From Pleurotus djamor (taxonomy: Eukaryota > Basidiomycota > Agaricomycetes > Agaricales > Pleurotaceae): a DNA stretch of 64,000 nt. Both the position numbers and the translations under genes were made by a program. The DNA is taken from positions 1 through 64,000 of the forward strand of contig JAPEVF010000128.1 of assembly GCA_029747585.1 (NCBI GenBank), written 5' to 3'. This document shows, one piece after another, positions 9,232 through 19,815 of this stretch (position 1 is the first letter of the stretch; each line of letters opens with the position of its first letter). The notes under the pieces are model-generated. The model saw only the letters and a list, made by a program, of their open reading frames with translations. It was not told where the DNA came from and did no database searches.

Positions 9232-12083
9232 CTACGGACGGGACGCGTCGCAAACTGTACATTTCTCCGCACTAGCGGGATTACTGAGCATGCACGTCGA
9301 ACAAGTCCAATTCGATCCACCAGCGCTCGGCGTCTTCATCCCCGCCGCCGACCAGTCAAATGCCTTCGGCGTGCTAACAACAGGAGCAACACGTGGAGTC
9401 TCGCAAACTGTGCATTTCTCCGTTGCACTCGCCGGATTGCTTAACATACAAGTCGAACACGTCCAGCCCGAACCACCAGCACTCGAACCGGGTGCCTTCA
9501 CTCCAGCTGCAGCCCAATCAAAACCTTTCGTAGCCGGGGCTGAGGCTGGTGCACTACGAGGGGCATCGCAAACGGTGCATTTCTCCGTAGCAGAGTTTGG
9601 ATTCGACAAAGAACAAGACGAACACGTCCAGGTATCGCCCTTGGCAGTCGGAGGCTTCATACCAGCGGCAGACCAGTTGAACCCCCCAGTAGACGTGGAA
9701 GGGACGGCAGACGTAGAGGATTTCGAGGGGGCATCAGGTGTCTTGCCAAAGGTAAATGAGAAAGTCGGGAGCTCAGACTTCGGCACGGCCAGAGCGAGTC
9801 TTTTGCTAGCCGAGTCACCGTTCACGAAAGATTTGCTTCCAAACGTGAAGGAAAACGTAGGCAAATCCGCCGTTGGAACGTTGAGCGCAGCACCTTTGGC
9901 TCCACCCGGTGTTGGTGGCTTGGACTGGTTAGTAACTGCAGCACTCGATCGACCCGCAAGGCTAGACGGGAGTCCAAGCCCGAGAGAGCTGGACGCCGCA
10001 TTGGATTTCGAGGAGTCCGCCGAAAACGACGGAGGCTGCTTCGGTGCAAACAGAGGAATTTGTGCGGGTGCAAGCTTCGGAGTAGGGGGAACATCATTCT
10101 TTGAAGCAGGTGTACCCTCCGGGCTATTACCAGGCTGATAGCTGAACCGTAGTTTCGATGGCTCTTTCGGGATACTCGAAGCTTTCGGGGCTCCAAAAAC
10201 AACCTTGTTGCCAGCAGCTGGTGCGTCCTTCTTGGCGTCCTGGGGTATGGGCAACTTGAGAGGGTCTTGCATGGGTACTATGGGTATCGATGGTATGGCC
10301 ACCTGGACCAAAGGTTCGTTGGAGACGCTATCTTTGGTCCGTTTGTTACTTCGTTCATCAATCTCGGCATTATCTTCTGACGAGGAGTTCGTGTTACTAG
10401 ACGTTGGTCTTGACCGTTTGCTTCCCTGTTGAACGTGTATTTTGAGTCATGGGTAAGCTAGAGCGAAAAAAAAAAGTGAACGCACCTTAGGCAGGGTAGC
10501 TTCAATGATAGCTTGAGGGGAATAGTCCGAGAGAGGCTTCTGTTTGCTAGAAGAACCATCCTCTCCTTTGCTAGCAGCTTCTCGGGCTGCCTTTCCATTC
10601 ACGGCAGTAGGTTTCCCAGTGGCCCGTGGACGACTCGACTTAGGCCTAGAAGGTAGCTTGACCGGGCTTGCAGTCTGATATGGATTACTGACATCAGGCC
10701 TTGTAGGCGGAGTCACTTCTTTAATGAGTTCAGACATAAAGTTAGCTGCCATTGTTTGACGCTGGGGTTGGCTTTGCGACGGGCCTGCTTGGGGCGGTGA
10801 ACCGTCACCTTGTTGACTCCAAGTCTGGCGCAACGGAGATGGTATGACGGGCGTAGTCGGTTTCTGTGGTATTCGGAGGCGAGTTGGTGTAGTCGTTGCG
10901 GCGCTGGTCTTGTCTTGCGTTTGGGATGCAGAACCATTCGTAGCACCATTAGTAGTGGGCGACGGACTGAGGGGGCCTTGGAATGCAGGGAAAGGGTAAG
11001 CTTGAGCAGCGCGAGTTGGAGATGGGCCTGGCGCACTGGCTCTGGGAGGCGGAGAAGGTGTCTTCATATGAACAGGGTGACCACGTGTAGCGGAGCCACT
11101 AGGTGTAGTGGAAGACGAAGCTGCATCTTCGCCGACCCTTCTACGCTTTGTGTCCATCCGCGGTACTGGAGGAGTCTCAGAAGGAGGATTGCTGAGCTTC
11201 AGACGGTCAGGAGTGGTCCGGGGAGGCCCGAAAGCAGGTGAATGGTAGCGATTGCGAGATCGTTTCGCACTTCCTCCGCCCTCCCATCGATAAACACCGT
11301 TGGGATTTCGTGTCAGGGTGCGTCGGGGAGTTGTGGCGTTAAGTGAGGGCAAAGAAGTGCTGGGTGGCGCGGGGGACTGGGATTTGAGGGGTGTAGTAAA
11401 ACGGAACGGTTCCGCTTTGGGTGCTATAGGCTCTTGAGATCACAATGTCAGTAGAAAATGTTAAATACTCACTTGAAGAGTTCTGTTGCAAGAGTGAAAT
11501 CAAACCATCTACCTCGACATCACTCATGCCTTTGCCGCGTCGCTCGGAAAGGTATGCCAATGCGAGATTTTGGTCGGGAGAAGCTGCTGCTTGGACTGGA
11601 GCAGATCTGCTGGCTGGAGAAGTCGTGGGGGGTTGACTGAAGGTAAATGTGGGTGGTGGTGGGGGTGGTGGAGAGACAATTGCATGTCCATTAGCTCGCC
11701 CGTTGTGGCGTAAAGAGCTTTGAATCTATCGAGCAAAGTGTTAACAGAATCAAAGAAAAGCAAAAANCGCGCGGGTACCTCTTGTCCCCGNAGCAGAGAG
11801 ATTTTGTGGAGCATCGACTCCTTCGTCGGACGCGTACGAGATGTCCTCCTCCGTCTCTGAAGTTGATTCCGAGTCATGCTGTGACTCGGTGGAAGTCCCC
11901 TTGAGAGGATTGAGAAAACTAAGAAACCCGAGCAGACTCCATGACTAAAACACCATCAGCTCTATATTAGATCAAGCAGGCGAGGGAATAACACACAGAT
12001 TTCTTGGGAGCCGGCCTAGAATAAGGTGAGGATAAGGTAGTGCGGTTTGAGCGGCGCTTCTGTGACGACCGAACTGCGCTCAT
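9232..12083 (-). CDS. Nup153-like nucleoporin with three RanBP2 zinc fingers
   Basis: The likely start is the ATG at 12083. Near the N terminus is a short hydrophobic segment, SWSLLGFLSFLNPLKG, typical of the amphipathic helix that anchors Nup1/Nup60/Nup153-type basket nucleoporins to the inner nuclear membrane. Then come an acidic stretch, a run of seven prolines, the GVYRWEGGGSAKRSRNRY segment and a long disordered Ser/Pro-rich region with two FSFTFG patches. The C terminus has three RanBP2-type fingers (W-T-C-x2-C-x10-C-x2-C; the last has x9), each preceded by an F-(N/D)-W-(S/A)-A-A-G-(M/V)-K module. Such fingers bind Ran. The N at 11791 breaks the reading frame between exons 2 and 3, and removing it restores phase; another N lies at 11767 in the intron. 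The product should act on the nuclear face of the pore. Confidence 0.75.
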
Positions 12084-12273
12084 CGTTGGTGTCGTTGTCG
12101 GAGGGTTGTTGGAGGTCGTTGACCGTAACGTCAAAGAGGCGAAAGAGCGTGTGGCCTGTCTCTGCGTGTTTAGGGCAGGTGTCGCAAAATAGACGCCCGT
12201 GCTTGTCCGACAACATCCTTATATTTGAAGCTCCAAGTTCTCATTGTCCACCAGTCACACTCAACTCGCAATT
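12084..12273. promoter_or_regulatory. Bidirectional promoter (nucleoporin / complex I subunit)
   Basis: The 190 bp between the divergent starts hold no TATA box. A 66-codon minus-strand frame overlaps it but shows no family features. Confidence 0.35.
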
Positions 12274-12984
12274 ATGCCACAGAAGGTCGTGGAGACGCCT
12301 TATCCTCTTATTGATGCAGACCCGCACGCCTCAAGAGTCCTCCGCTACATGCGGCCGTCAGACTATGCAGCGTGGGCCGCTGCAACTGCCGCTTTCCCCT
12401 CCGCATTGTATTTCTGGGGTTGGCTCTTTATTCTGTGTCCGTCTTCATTGTCCTAACAATGCTTTGTGCCAGACATGGCTGATCCCTCACGCGTCAAGAT
12501 GACAAGTGCTTACCGGTTGGGCGGGTTTATGGGTTTCGTCGGAGGTTTCCTGTTCGCATACCAGAGGTCCAGTTGTGCGTCGCTTTCCTTCATCGTATGG
12601 TTCCAAACCCACGCAAAAACTAGTGCGCTTCTGGGGCTGGTCAGAGAACAAGAGGGAGGAGGATATGGACCTGGCTGAGCTCAGGCAGCTCGCTAAAGAG
12701 GGCAAGCCTCTATATGGCGAGTCCCACCAGCCGGAATGGGTCCAAGGCTCTGCGTTCCGGAACTCTGTCTTCTCCCAGCTGAAATTTGGTGCGTAAATGC
12801 ATGCCCATCATAATAGCTCTAATATTGATTAATTGCTGTCTCTAGCTGCATTCCCTATGTACGTCCCATGTTGCCGCACTTCAACTCGTTGTAACACTTT
12901 TCTAGGTTCAACTTGGTTCACCATCCACACCACGGGACGGACGCTGCGAAGTACAAGCCAGAATCTGAGGAGTCCAAGGAGTAA
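12274..12984 (+). CDS. NADH:ubiquinone oxidoreductase 21 kDa subunit
   Basis: Five exons give 165 residues ending SEESKE. The N-terminal domain begins TPYPLIDADPHASRVLRYMR, which is the family signature. A transmembrane-like stretch (YRLGGFMGFVGGFLFAY, about residues 61-77) follows, then RFWGWSENKREEDMD and the C-terminal FNLVHHPHHGTDAAKY motif. This is the fungal 20.9/21 kDa accessory subunit of complex I, in the inner mitochondrial membrane. One exon (CT GCA TTC CCT AT) codes for only four to five residues. After the last exon the stop TAA overlaps a perfect GTAAGT donor, so an alternative C terminus is possible (see findings). Confidence 0.88.
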
Positions 12985-13324
12985 GTTAGACAACCATTCA
13001 CAGCTGGGGATGTACACTCGTCGAATACTACACATCGGCATTTTTATTCCCCCACCGACTATATTTATGAGATAAACAGTTTGCGTCAACTAAAGAGGTA
13101 TCTGGAAGACAATATGGAGGTGCTTGACGTCTCGAAGCTGAATAAATTAGTTGAGAGACGCGCGATCTTGGGCTGCGAGTTTATCATGTCCCTCGATGTC
13201 TCTGCAGTGGGTATGAGCTCTGTGCTTGAACAGCTGCCCTATTTCACTTACGTTGCTTCCCAAGGGTAATCAAGCCTGAAGAAGTCACTCATGAGTTGGA
13301 TCGACTTCGGGGGGTAAACTCAAC
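12985..13324 (+). other. Convergent intergenic stretch with an in-phase open frame
   Basis: Between the complex I subunit and the phosphoribosyltransferase lies 340 bp. It contains a frame of about 63 codons (13080-13269) that is open and would be in phase with the complex I gene if the GTAAGT at 12981 were used as donor and the AACAG at 13079 as acceptor. The frame has no ATG near its start. I do not know whether it is translated. Confidence 0.3.
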
Positions 13325-14278
13325 CTACCAAACGTCGTCCACCTCTTCCCCTGCATAGTACCTAGGAGGCAAGTCAGGGGTCATCAAGAGAAAGAACCAA
13401 CGGTCTACGAACGGAGTTCCCTCGGGTAGTTCAGCCAGCTTGCCCTTTTTCTTGTTGTGAACGACGAATACGCCGAATTTTGTAGCGGCGCGTAACGCTT
13501 CACGCTCAGATTCCGGACGTTTGGAAAGCTCTTCCTCAACGTCCTTCTTGAGCTCGGACAGAGCATAACTGCGGAAAGCATGAATACGGAGAGATGGGTA
13601 TGGTAACAAGGTATCCAACGTACTTCAGAGTTTTCCTCGTGTCGTCAACTTCGTCCTTGTCTGGAGTATAAGAAGCTCGAAAGATACAAGCCTCCTGAGA
13701 CGTACGACGATGAGGTTGTGTTTGCCAACGAGCAATTTTCCCGAGTCAGGACCACTATCATCCGTGTTAGATCGTGTATACGACTGGGCCATTATCACGC
13801 ACAGCCATTGGGTACGGATCACTTCTTGTCCGATTTGTTCTGCGGAAGTACCCTCTACTGGCTCGTAGAGAGACAACCCGATGGCCTGTATCTGTAGCGT
13901 CTTGTTCGCTGTTTCCTCCCTCAGAAACGTACGCTAACCAGCCCCGATGTCAGTACAAGTGATCGACCTCGGGAAAGCCTTTGTCCGGAGAACATACCAT
14001 CACCCGGGCAGGGAAGAAGCCTCTGCAGATACAATACAAATACACATTGTGTCTTAGGAAGAATTTTGGAGGAAGTATATAAAGACCCTCACCCGCCGCC
14101 TAATTCCCCGAGGAATGGCGTTAGTAAGATGTAAGTTGTGATTAGACGTAATAACAAACATACCAATAGCCACGAGGAGATCTGGGTTAAATTCTTGGCC
14201 AATTCGTGGGGTGGCTTTTCTGATTAAATTGTGGATGTCATTGTAGGTAACGCGCCAGTGCTTGACTTCTTCGGTCAT
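13325..14278 (-). CDS. Purine phosphoribosyltransferase (XPRT/HGPRT family)
   Basis: Exons splice in frame from the ATG at 14278 to the TAG at 13327-13325. The protein starts MTEEVKHWRVTYNDIHNLI, followed by PDLLVAIGGGGFFPARVMRTFL. The PRPP-binding loop reads IVDEVDDTRKTL, the form found in fungal Hpt1/Xpt1-type enzymes and archaeal relatives. The C-terminal half has FGVFVVHNKKKGK and DRWFFLLMTP. The reaction joins hypoxanthine, guanine or xanthine to PRPP in the cytosol for purine salvage; which base is preferred cannot be told. An upstream in-frame extension to 14317 starts with TTG and was not used. Head to head with RPC4. Confidence 0.88.
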
Positions 14279-14420
14279 TGTAGAGGGAGGAGGGAGGAGG
14301 ATAAGGTTGTCTATCAATGGATTTTATCATTGTAGTGATCATCGCATGATAATCCAAAGCCCGCGCGTTATTGATTATCGTGGACACGAGCGCCCTTGAT
14401 ACAAATTTCTACACCTTAGA
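14279..14420. promoter_or_regulatory. Bidirectional promoter (phosphoribosyltransferase / RPC4)
   Basis: Only 142 bp separate the divergent ATGs. No TATA box is visible. Confidence 0.4.
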
Positions 14421-16036
14421 ATGACTGGCCAACCGCCTGGTGAGTATTTCAACCCGTCACTTCCACTCGACCATTTTTAAGAATAACCAGGAGGTCCTCC
14501 AGCTGGGTCGAAGGCGATAGCCAGCCTAGCGAAGAAACAGAGTGATGTCACCAGGCAGGGCACACAAAAGCTCAAATTCACCCCCCTGAAACGCAAGAAG
14601 ACTGAGTACGTTCTCTAAAGCATCTGGACGTGAGCTCACGGTTCTAATTCACTAGTCTAGTGTGCCAGAAGTCAAGCCGGTACGCTCTTGCGTTCAGCCG
14701 TAACCGAGGGGATCCTAACGCGTCGGTGTATTAGGAACCAACTCCAAATGTAGTCCCATCTCCAGCCGAGTCCTCTCGTGGACGCGGACGTGGAAGGGGA
14801 GGAGATCGGGGGAGGGGACGCGGACGCGGTGCAGCGCCAGTAGAGATGACTGCTAGCGGTCCTTTCGCTATGGGTCCAGCAATGGCTGGTTCTGCAGGCG
14901 TTCGACGCACCCAAGCTCAGACTCCAATCGCCGTACCCACCTCTGCTAGTCGTGCATCTGCTTTGGGATCTGGCCTCTCTCGGACGACAGCTCCATCATT
15001 GAAACGCGAGCCAGAAGACCAGAAACTCAAAAACGAAGCTGACGATGAAGTCTATTCTGAACCAGATGAAGGAGTTGAGATTATTGACCTTGATAATGTT
15101 CATAAAATGGATTGGATGGCCCCGGAAAGCTTGCAGCGACTCAAAACGACAACGAAAAAGAAGAAGCGGTTGCAGGAAGAGAAAGATGGCAAGGGCAAGG
15201 GCAAAGGTAATACGCAATGCACTCGGACATCATTGATAGCACTGACTCGTAATTTAGCACAACGAGACGACGTACAGCCCGATTCGCAGGAGAATAATGC
15301 TGAGGTTGATCTTGCGAATGCTCTAGATCTCAGTGAGAGTGAGGAAGAGGAAGAAATGGAAGACCTTATAGATGACTTTGCTCGTGCCAGTACAACCGAT
15401 GAGGTGGGTTACCCCATCAACCTTGTAAAGCACTGCATCAATTGTCGCGCTTTAGACCTCCGACTTTGGACAGGATCGACTCCTTTGGTTCCAGTTCCCG
15501 AGCCCATTCCCAACATTCACCTCCAAGTCGATGGAAGAAACCACAAATGTCGTACCAGATTCAGATCCTCCCGTTGCTTCTTCGTCGCAATCACCCCCCA
15601 AAAAGGTTGCGTTTGCGCCAGATACTAAACCGCCTGCACCATCAAGCTCCATCCCTGCTCCTCCTGAGGAGCAGAAGGAAGTCGTCGATCCAAAAGTTGA
15701 CGGTATAATCGGCCAACTGGAGGTGTACCAAAGCGGTGTGGTGAAGATTCGGCTGAACAATGGTATCTTGCTCGATGTGAGAGTCACTAGCTTCCATCCA
15801 TGACAATTCAGCTCATAGCTCACAATCATTAGGTCACGTCGGCTACACAACCCTCGTTTCTTCAGCACGCAGTATCCCTCGACGTTGAGAACAAGCGGAT
15901 GTGTGTCTTAGGAGAAGTGAATAAAAGGTTCATCGCCTCACCCAACGTCGATATGTTACTCCATGCTCTCGAAACTGCCGAAGCACCACCGTCAGCTAAT
16001 GGGGAGCAAGACCTCGTCTCGATGGATGTTGGGTGA
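14421..16036 (+). CDS. RPC53: RNA polymerase III subunit RPC4 (Rpc53)
   Basis: Spliced exons begin MTGQPPGGPPAGSKAIASL and carry a lysine-rich LKFTPLKRKK motif, then an RG-repeat tract (GRGRGRGGDRGRGRGRG). A KMDWMAPESLQRL segment follows, then a very acidic stretch (ESEEEEEMEDLIDDF). The C-terminal domain has LLWFQFPSPFPTF and DGIIGQLEVYQSGVVKIRLNNGILLDV, then FLQHAVSLDVENKRMCVLGEV. These last motifs are the RPC4 family signature. In Pol III, RPC4 pairs with RPC5 (Rpc37) in the TFIIF-like subcomplex used in promoter opening and termination. The intron before the acidic exon and the one after TTDE keep the frame. Stop TGA at 16034-16036. Confidence 0.9.
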
Positions 16037-16119
16037 TCTGGTACATTGACATCGACAAGACAAATTTTATAAATATATAATGATATAATGTTCAGCAACC
16101 ATACGGCTGATCGCAGCGG

Positions 16120-19100
16120 CTAGGAAGGCGGAGGTTGGTTGAACGTATTGAATGGCCATGCCTGACTCGCTGAACCCACTGCATGCTGTTGTTGGACGGC
16201 ATCAGTGAAATGCATCACATCATCCATCTGGGCGTCTGAAGGCACAAGCGAGAAAGTCTTCTGAGCGTTCAGATAAACTTGATCGAGTTCAAGCAATGCT
16301 TGTGCCCACTCTTCTCCCGTCGGTATACTTGGCGGGAAGTTGTCAATAGAGTGTGACGATGTGCGACGTTGGTCAGTAAAGAGATCATTGAAAGGCATTT
16401 CAAGGCTCTGTGTGCCTGTCACTTGTATTCCAGGCACGGAGGCATTCAAAGCGAGGTAGTTTGCTTCTGCCAAAGGGTTCCCGAAGGTCTGATAGAAGTC
16501 AATGGATGGGTTCGCGGGTGGGTCGACCAAGTTGAGCCAAGGACTGCCACCATCGAGGCTGCCGCTACTGCGTTGCGACGGTGAACGCGACGGAGCGCCT
16601 GCTGAGGTGCTTTGGCCTAGGGTAGTGGTCCTGAGATCGGGTTTACTGGCAACGCCCGTACGCACGGCTTCACGCGCTCGCCTGTGCAATGATTTGAGGG
16701 TTAACTGCAAGGTCAGTATGAGAAGAACCGTCAGACGAAGAATACGCATGTAAGGAAAAGATAAGAAGCGCTCACGAGAGTTGCTGTGGATGTTGTCGTG
16801 GAGTATCCTTCCTCGTACATAGGTAAGTTCCGTTCCAGCTCACTCAGAGCATCGGGAGCCAGGGAACTTGTGGGGCATTCGGCTGCCAGGGTCCCGAGTA
16901 TCAACTTGGCAAGGGATGAAGTTCAGAGCGCGTAGTTGAGGCTCAGATAGGAGGAACGTACACAAGACGAGAAGATGCAGGTCCAGAAGAACCAACATCT
17001 AGTGGTGTCATCTTGATGAACGCCATATAGACCCCTCAGACACTTTAGAATCCTACAGGCACTCCTGTACGTAGACAAGACGGAGGGTGCAAATTTGTGC
17101 TTAAGCGGATTTTCGGGTGCCTCCTTGATTGCACGAGTGAAGTAGCTTTTATGGAGGAATAAAAGATCTATTGGAAGACCTCAATGAACGCGCCACGATT
17201 TAATTCGACGGTTACTCACTTGTTTCTCTCATCAATGCCAACACGCACTGACGCACCGCTTCGGCAGGATCTGATGGCCAAGGTGGAGGTGGGTCAGGAG
17301 CCAAAGCAGGCGTCTGAAGGTTCTGTGGCACGGGATACTGCCTTAGCTGCTTATCCAGTGCCAATAGCCCTTGGTACGACGGAGGAGTCCTATTAAGAGT
17401 GAGTTGAATGGTGGCGTTCAAGCAGGTTGCGAAGTATCTTCGTAAATAACCACGATCTGCCATCGTGAAATTTTCAGGGGGCGTCTCCATGAACAGGTGA
17501 AAGAACTTACAACTAATCTCCCTGTCGACGCCCTTTCCTTCGGAATGCGCCTCAGGCTCCTCTGGGAAGCGACAGTCTGCAAACTGCAGGTTCAATGCAG
17601 GCGGACGTCCATTGGCGACACTGGACCATCCATCATAGATGTACAATTCCCAGAATAGATGCCTTCTCCACTGGACCTCCTCGGGTTTGATGCCAGACCC
17701 AGCAGAATCTCTATGCAAACCTATCCGCAGAGCAACACGGATGCACAGGCCATGAAGGAGCCAACGTTCTTCGGCGCTAGAATGGTCGAAGTGGAAGTCA
17801 TACTGGACGATGAGAAACAGAGTCTGCACTGAAGCGCAATTTGCTTCTTCTATGATGGAGAGCACGGCGAACGCCGCTCGAGAGAGAGCGATGTACTGTG
17901 TCGAGTGAGATTGCCTCTCTGGTAACATGAAGTCATGGAGGAGGCCACTCGCAAGCACGACGAAAAACAGCGCCAATGCATGAGGATGAACGTGCTCAAG
18001 GGAAATATCGCCTGTTTGCCCATATATCGGATGCATGACGTTGGTCATGAAATCATCTCTGGTGACGGGATAATACCTAGGTAAAACGAGAACGGTGACA
18101 TAGATCGATGAGAGAAGAAATCGTGACCACTTACAGGAAAGCAACATGTCTATAGTACAATTCGACTAATTCGAGTGCCCTTTCGCGTTGAGGAATGTAT
18201 GGGAGGAAAAGATGCTTTTCGAAACCATCTTCCCGCACACCCAAAGGGAATGCGTTCATCAGTTCGATAATCTCTACAGGCAAGCAATAAACCTTGGGGG
18301 CTTTGGGTGGCCACGCTTCAGTCGGCTAAGACGATCAGGTCAGAAGTACCGAACGCGAATTGCGCAAGCCACGCACGATGAGCATGTCATGGAAATGCTA
18401 AAACTTACGTCAGAAAGATGCACTGAAAGAAGGTGGGGCCATGCGAACCACATACCTGTGAGTCACTCTCGGTCTTGATGTGGTCGATGTCAATAGACAA
18501 AGAGCTCAGATTCTCGGATGAATCGTCTACCCCATCAGACGCGTCATAGGATTCAGTAGTCGTCGTTGAACAAGACGGAGAAGCTTGGCGATATTTGGAC
18601 AATTCGTTTTCGAGTTCGTGAATACGTTTTGTGAGGGTTTTAACTTGTACAGATAGTTTCTCAGCATGGGCCAAGAGAACTCTACAGGGGTTTAGTGGCT
18701 GGCCTCACGCCAAACGAAGGGGGCACGTACTTGTTGCCTTTGGTGGCAGCAAGTGTTCCTATCAACAGATAGAACGGATGAATATTCATCAAAGATATCA
18801 AAAACGGTAGACACACCGTTTGGACAAATGTTGGCACATCCTCGCCTGTAATAGGAATTGATTGTTATTGGTCGGTTACTTGTTACTCGATGCAAGGAGC
18901 CAACATACCGAACACAAGACTGGCATGGAAAAACACTGACCAAGCCATTATGAAGCAAGGAAAACAAGAAAAGATATCCAACACATACCGGTCACATTTG
19001 AGCTTCGATCTTGTATGAGGGAATAGTATGTTAGCACCTGGGCTCCGACAGTAGGTTGGATCATACCTCCGACACTCGGCACAGGAAAGCCCAATCTTGC

Positions 19101-19149
19101 GATCGTGTGCGTCACTTCCAGATTTTCTGGAGTCGGTTTGGGGACTCAT
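16120..19149 (-). CDS. Zn2Cys6 transcription factor with fungal-specific TF domain
   Basis: The start ATG is at 19149. Short exons assemble a complete binuclear cluster: CAECRRSKLKCDR, VFPCQSCVRRGC, then ANICPNG, matching C-x2-C-x6-C-x6-C-x2-C-x6-C. A coiled-coil linker (AEKLSVQVKTLTKRIHELENEL) follows, the usual dimerisation part. The middle domain contains ALALFFVVLASGLLHDF and RVALRIGLHRD, then WRRHLFWELYIYDGWSSVANGRPP, the core of the fungal-specific transcription factor domain. The C-terminal exons (16749-16120) are Ser/Pro rich. The zinc cluster is split over five exons. Target genes are unknown. An intron-rich junction near 18200-18480 and another near 16750-17210 are not fully resolved, so the exact length is uncertain. 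Confidence 0.85.
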
Positions 19150-19659
19150 AGCAATGAATCTTCGCGACTCGGGGGATCCAGCAGGAGACGGTGGGGGCGA
19201 GACGAAGTACCAAATACCCTCGGAGTTATTATTTTATACTTCGAAACTAAGCCAGCTCAGGGAACTTGTACCCTATCGTTGGAGCCTGGCGCTGGCTATA
19301 GATATGGGCGCGATGAAAGCTGTTCGTTCGCGCGATGCCCTTGGACTCTGGAGGTAACAAAGCGTGTCGACCTCGTTGTTGGTAACGAAATCGTATATGT
19401 TTAAACACCCACGTGGGGGTATACGCGTCTGAGCGGCAACACAAGGCAACACACTGGTTCAGTCTGGGAACTGCGCATGAACTGCCAAGCGAGAAGCCGC
19501 AGTCGTTCACTTGCAAAAAATGGGAGGACCCCTGAATAAGATGATGTTTTGTCATAACCACAAAAAGCAGTAGACGCGACCGCCGACGGGCCAACCTCTT
19601 TCGAACTCCGATCCATTGCTCCCACCCAGTCTCATTCCACCACCAAATCCCAACTAGAG

Positions 19660-19815
19660 ATGTCTACTCCTCAAACCACTGCGGAAGCTTCCCAGCAGGC
19701 CACCGCCTCAACTACTCAGGCATCCCCATCGGCCCCCGTGAACCCTGCGTCTTCGTCATCTCAATCACTTCAACCAGCACAAACCCGTCAGGCAGCGGAG
19801 GAAGCTAGAAAGTGA
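19660..19815 (+). pseudogene. Truncated 5' exon, possibly TAF10
   Basis: An ATG at 19660 opens a frame of 51 codons rich in Ser, Thr, Ala and Gln, ending TRQAAEEARK. The sequence at its end is a possible donor (GTGATC at 19812) and then the ambiguous bases at 19822 and 19824. Beyond those, the sequence is the antisense of another gene. The composition and the ARK end resemble the N terminus of fungal TFIID/SAGA subunit TAF10, where a conserved DRTLAEF helix should follow, but no such helix is found anywhere in this window. This identity is a guess. Either the gene is cut by an insertion or rearrangement, or two unrelated pieces were joined during assembly. Confidence 0.35.

Noticed and set aside
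9290..10138. 282-codon plus-strand frame
   Set aside because: It is antisense to the nucleoporin exon with the three RanBP2 fingers and shows no motif of its own.
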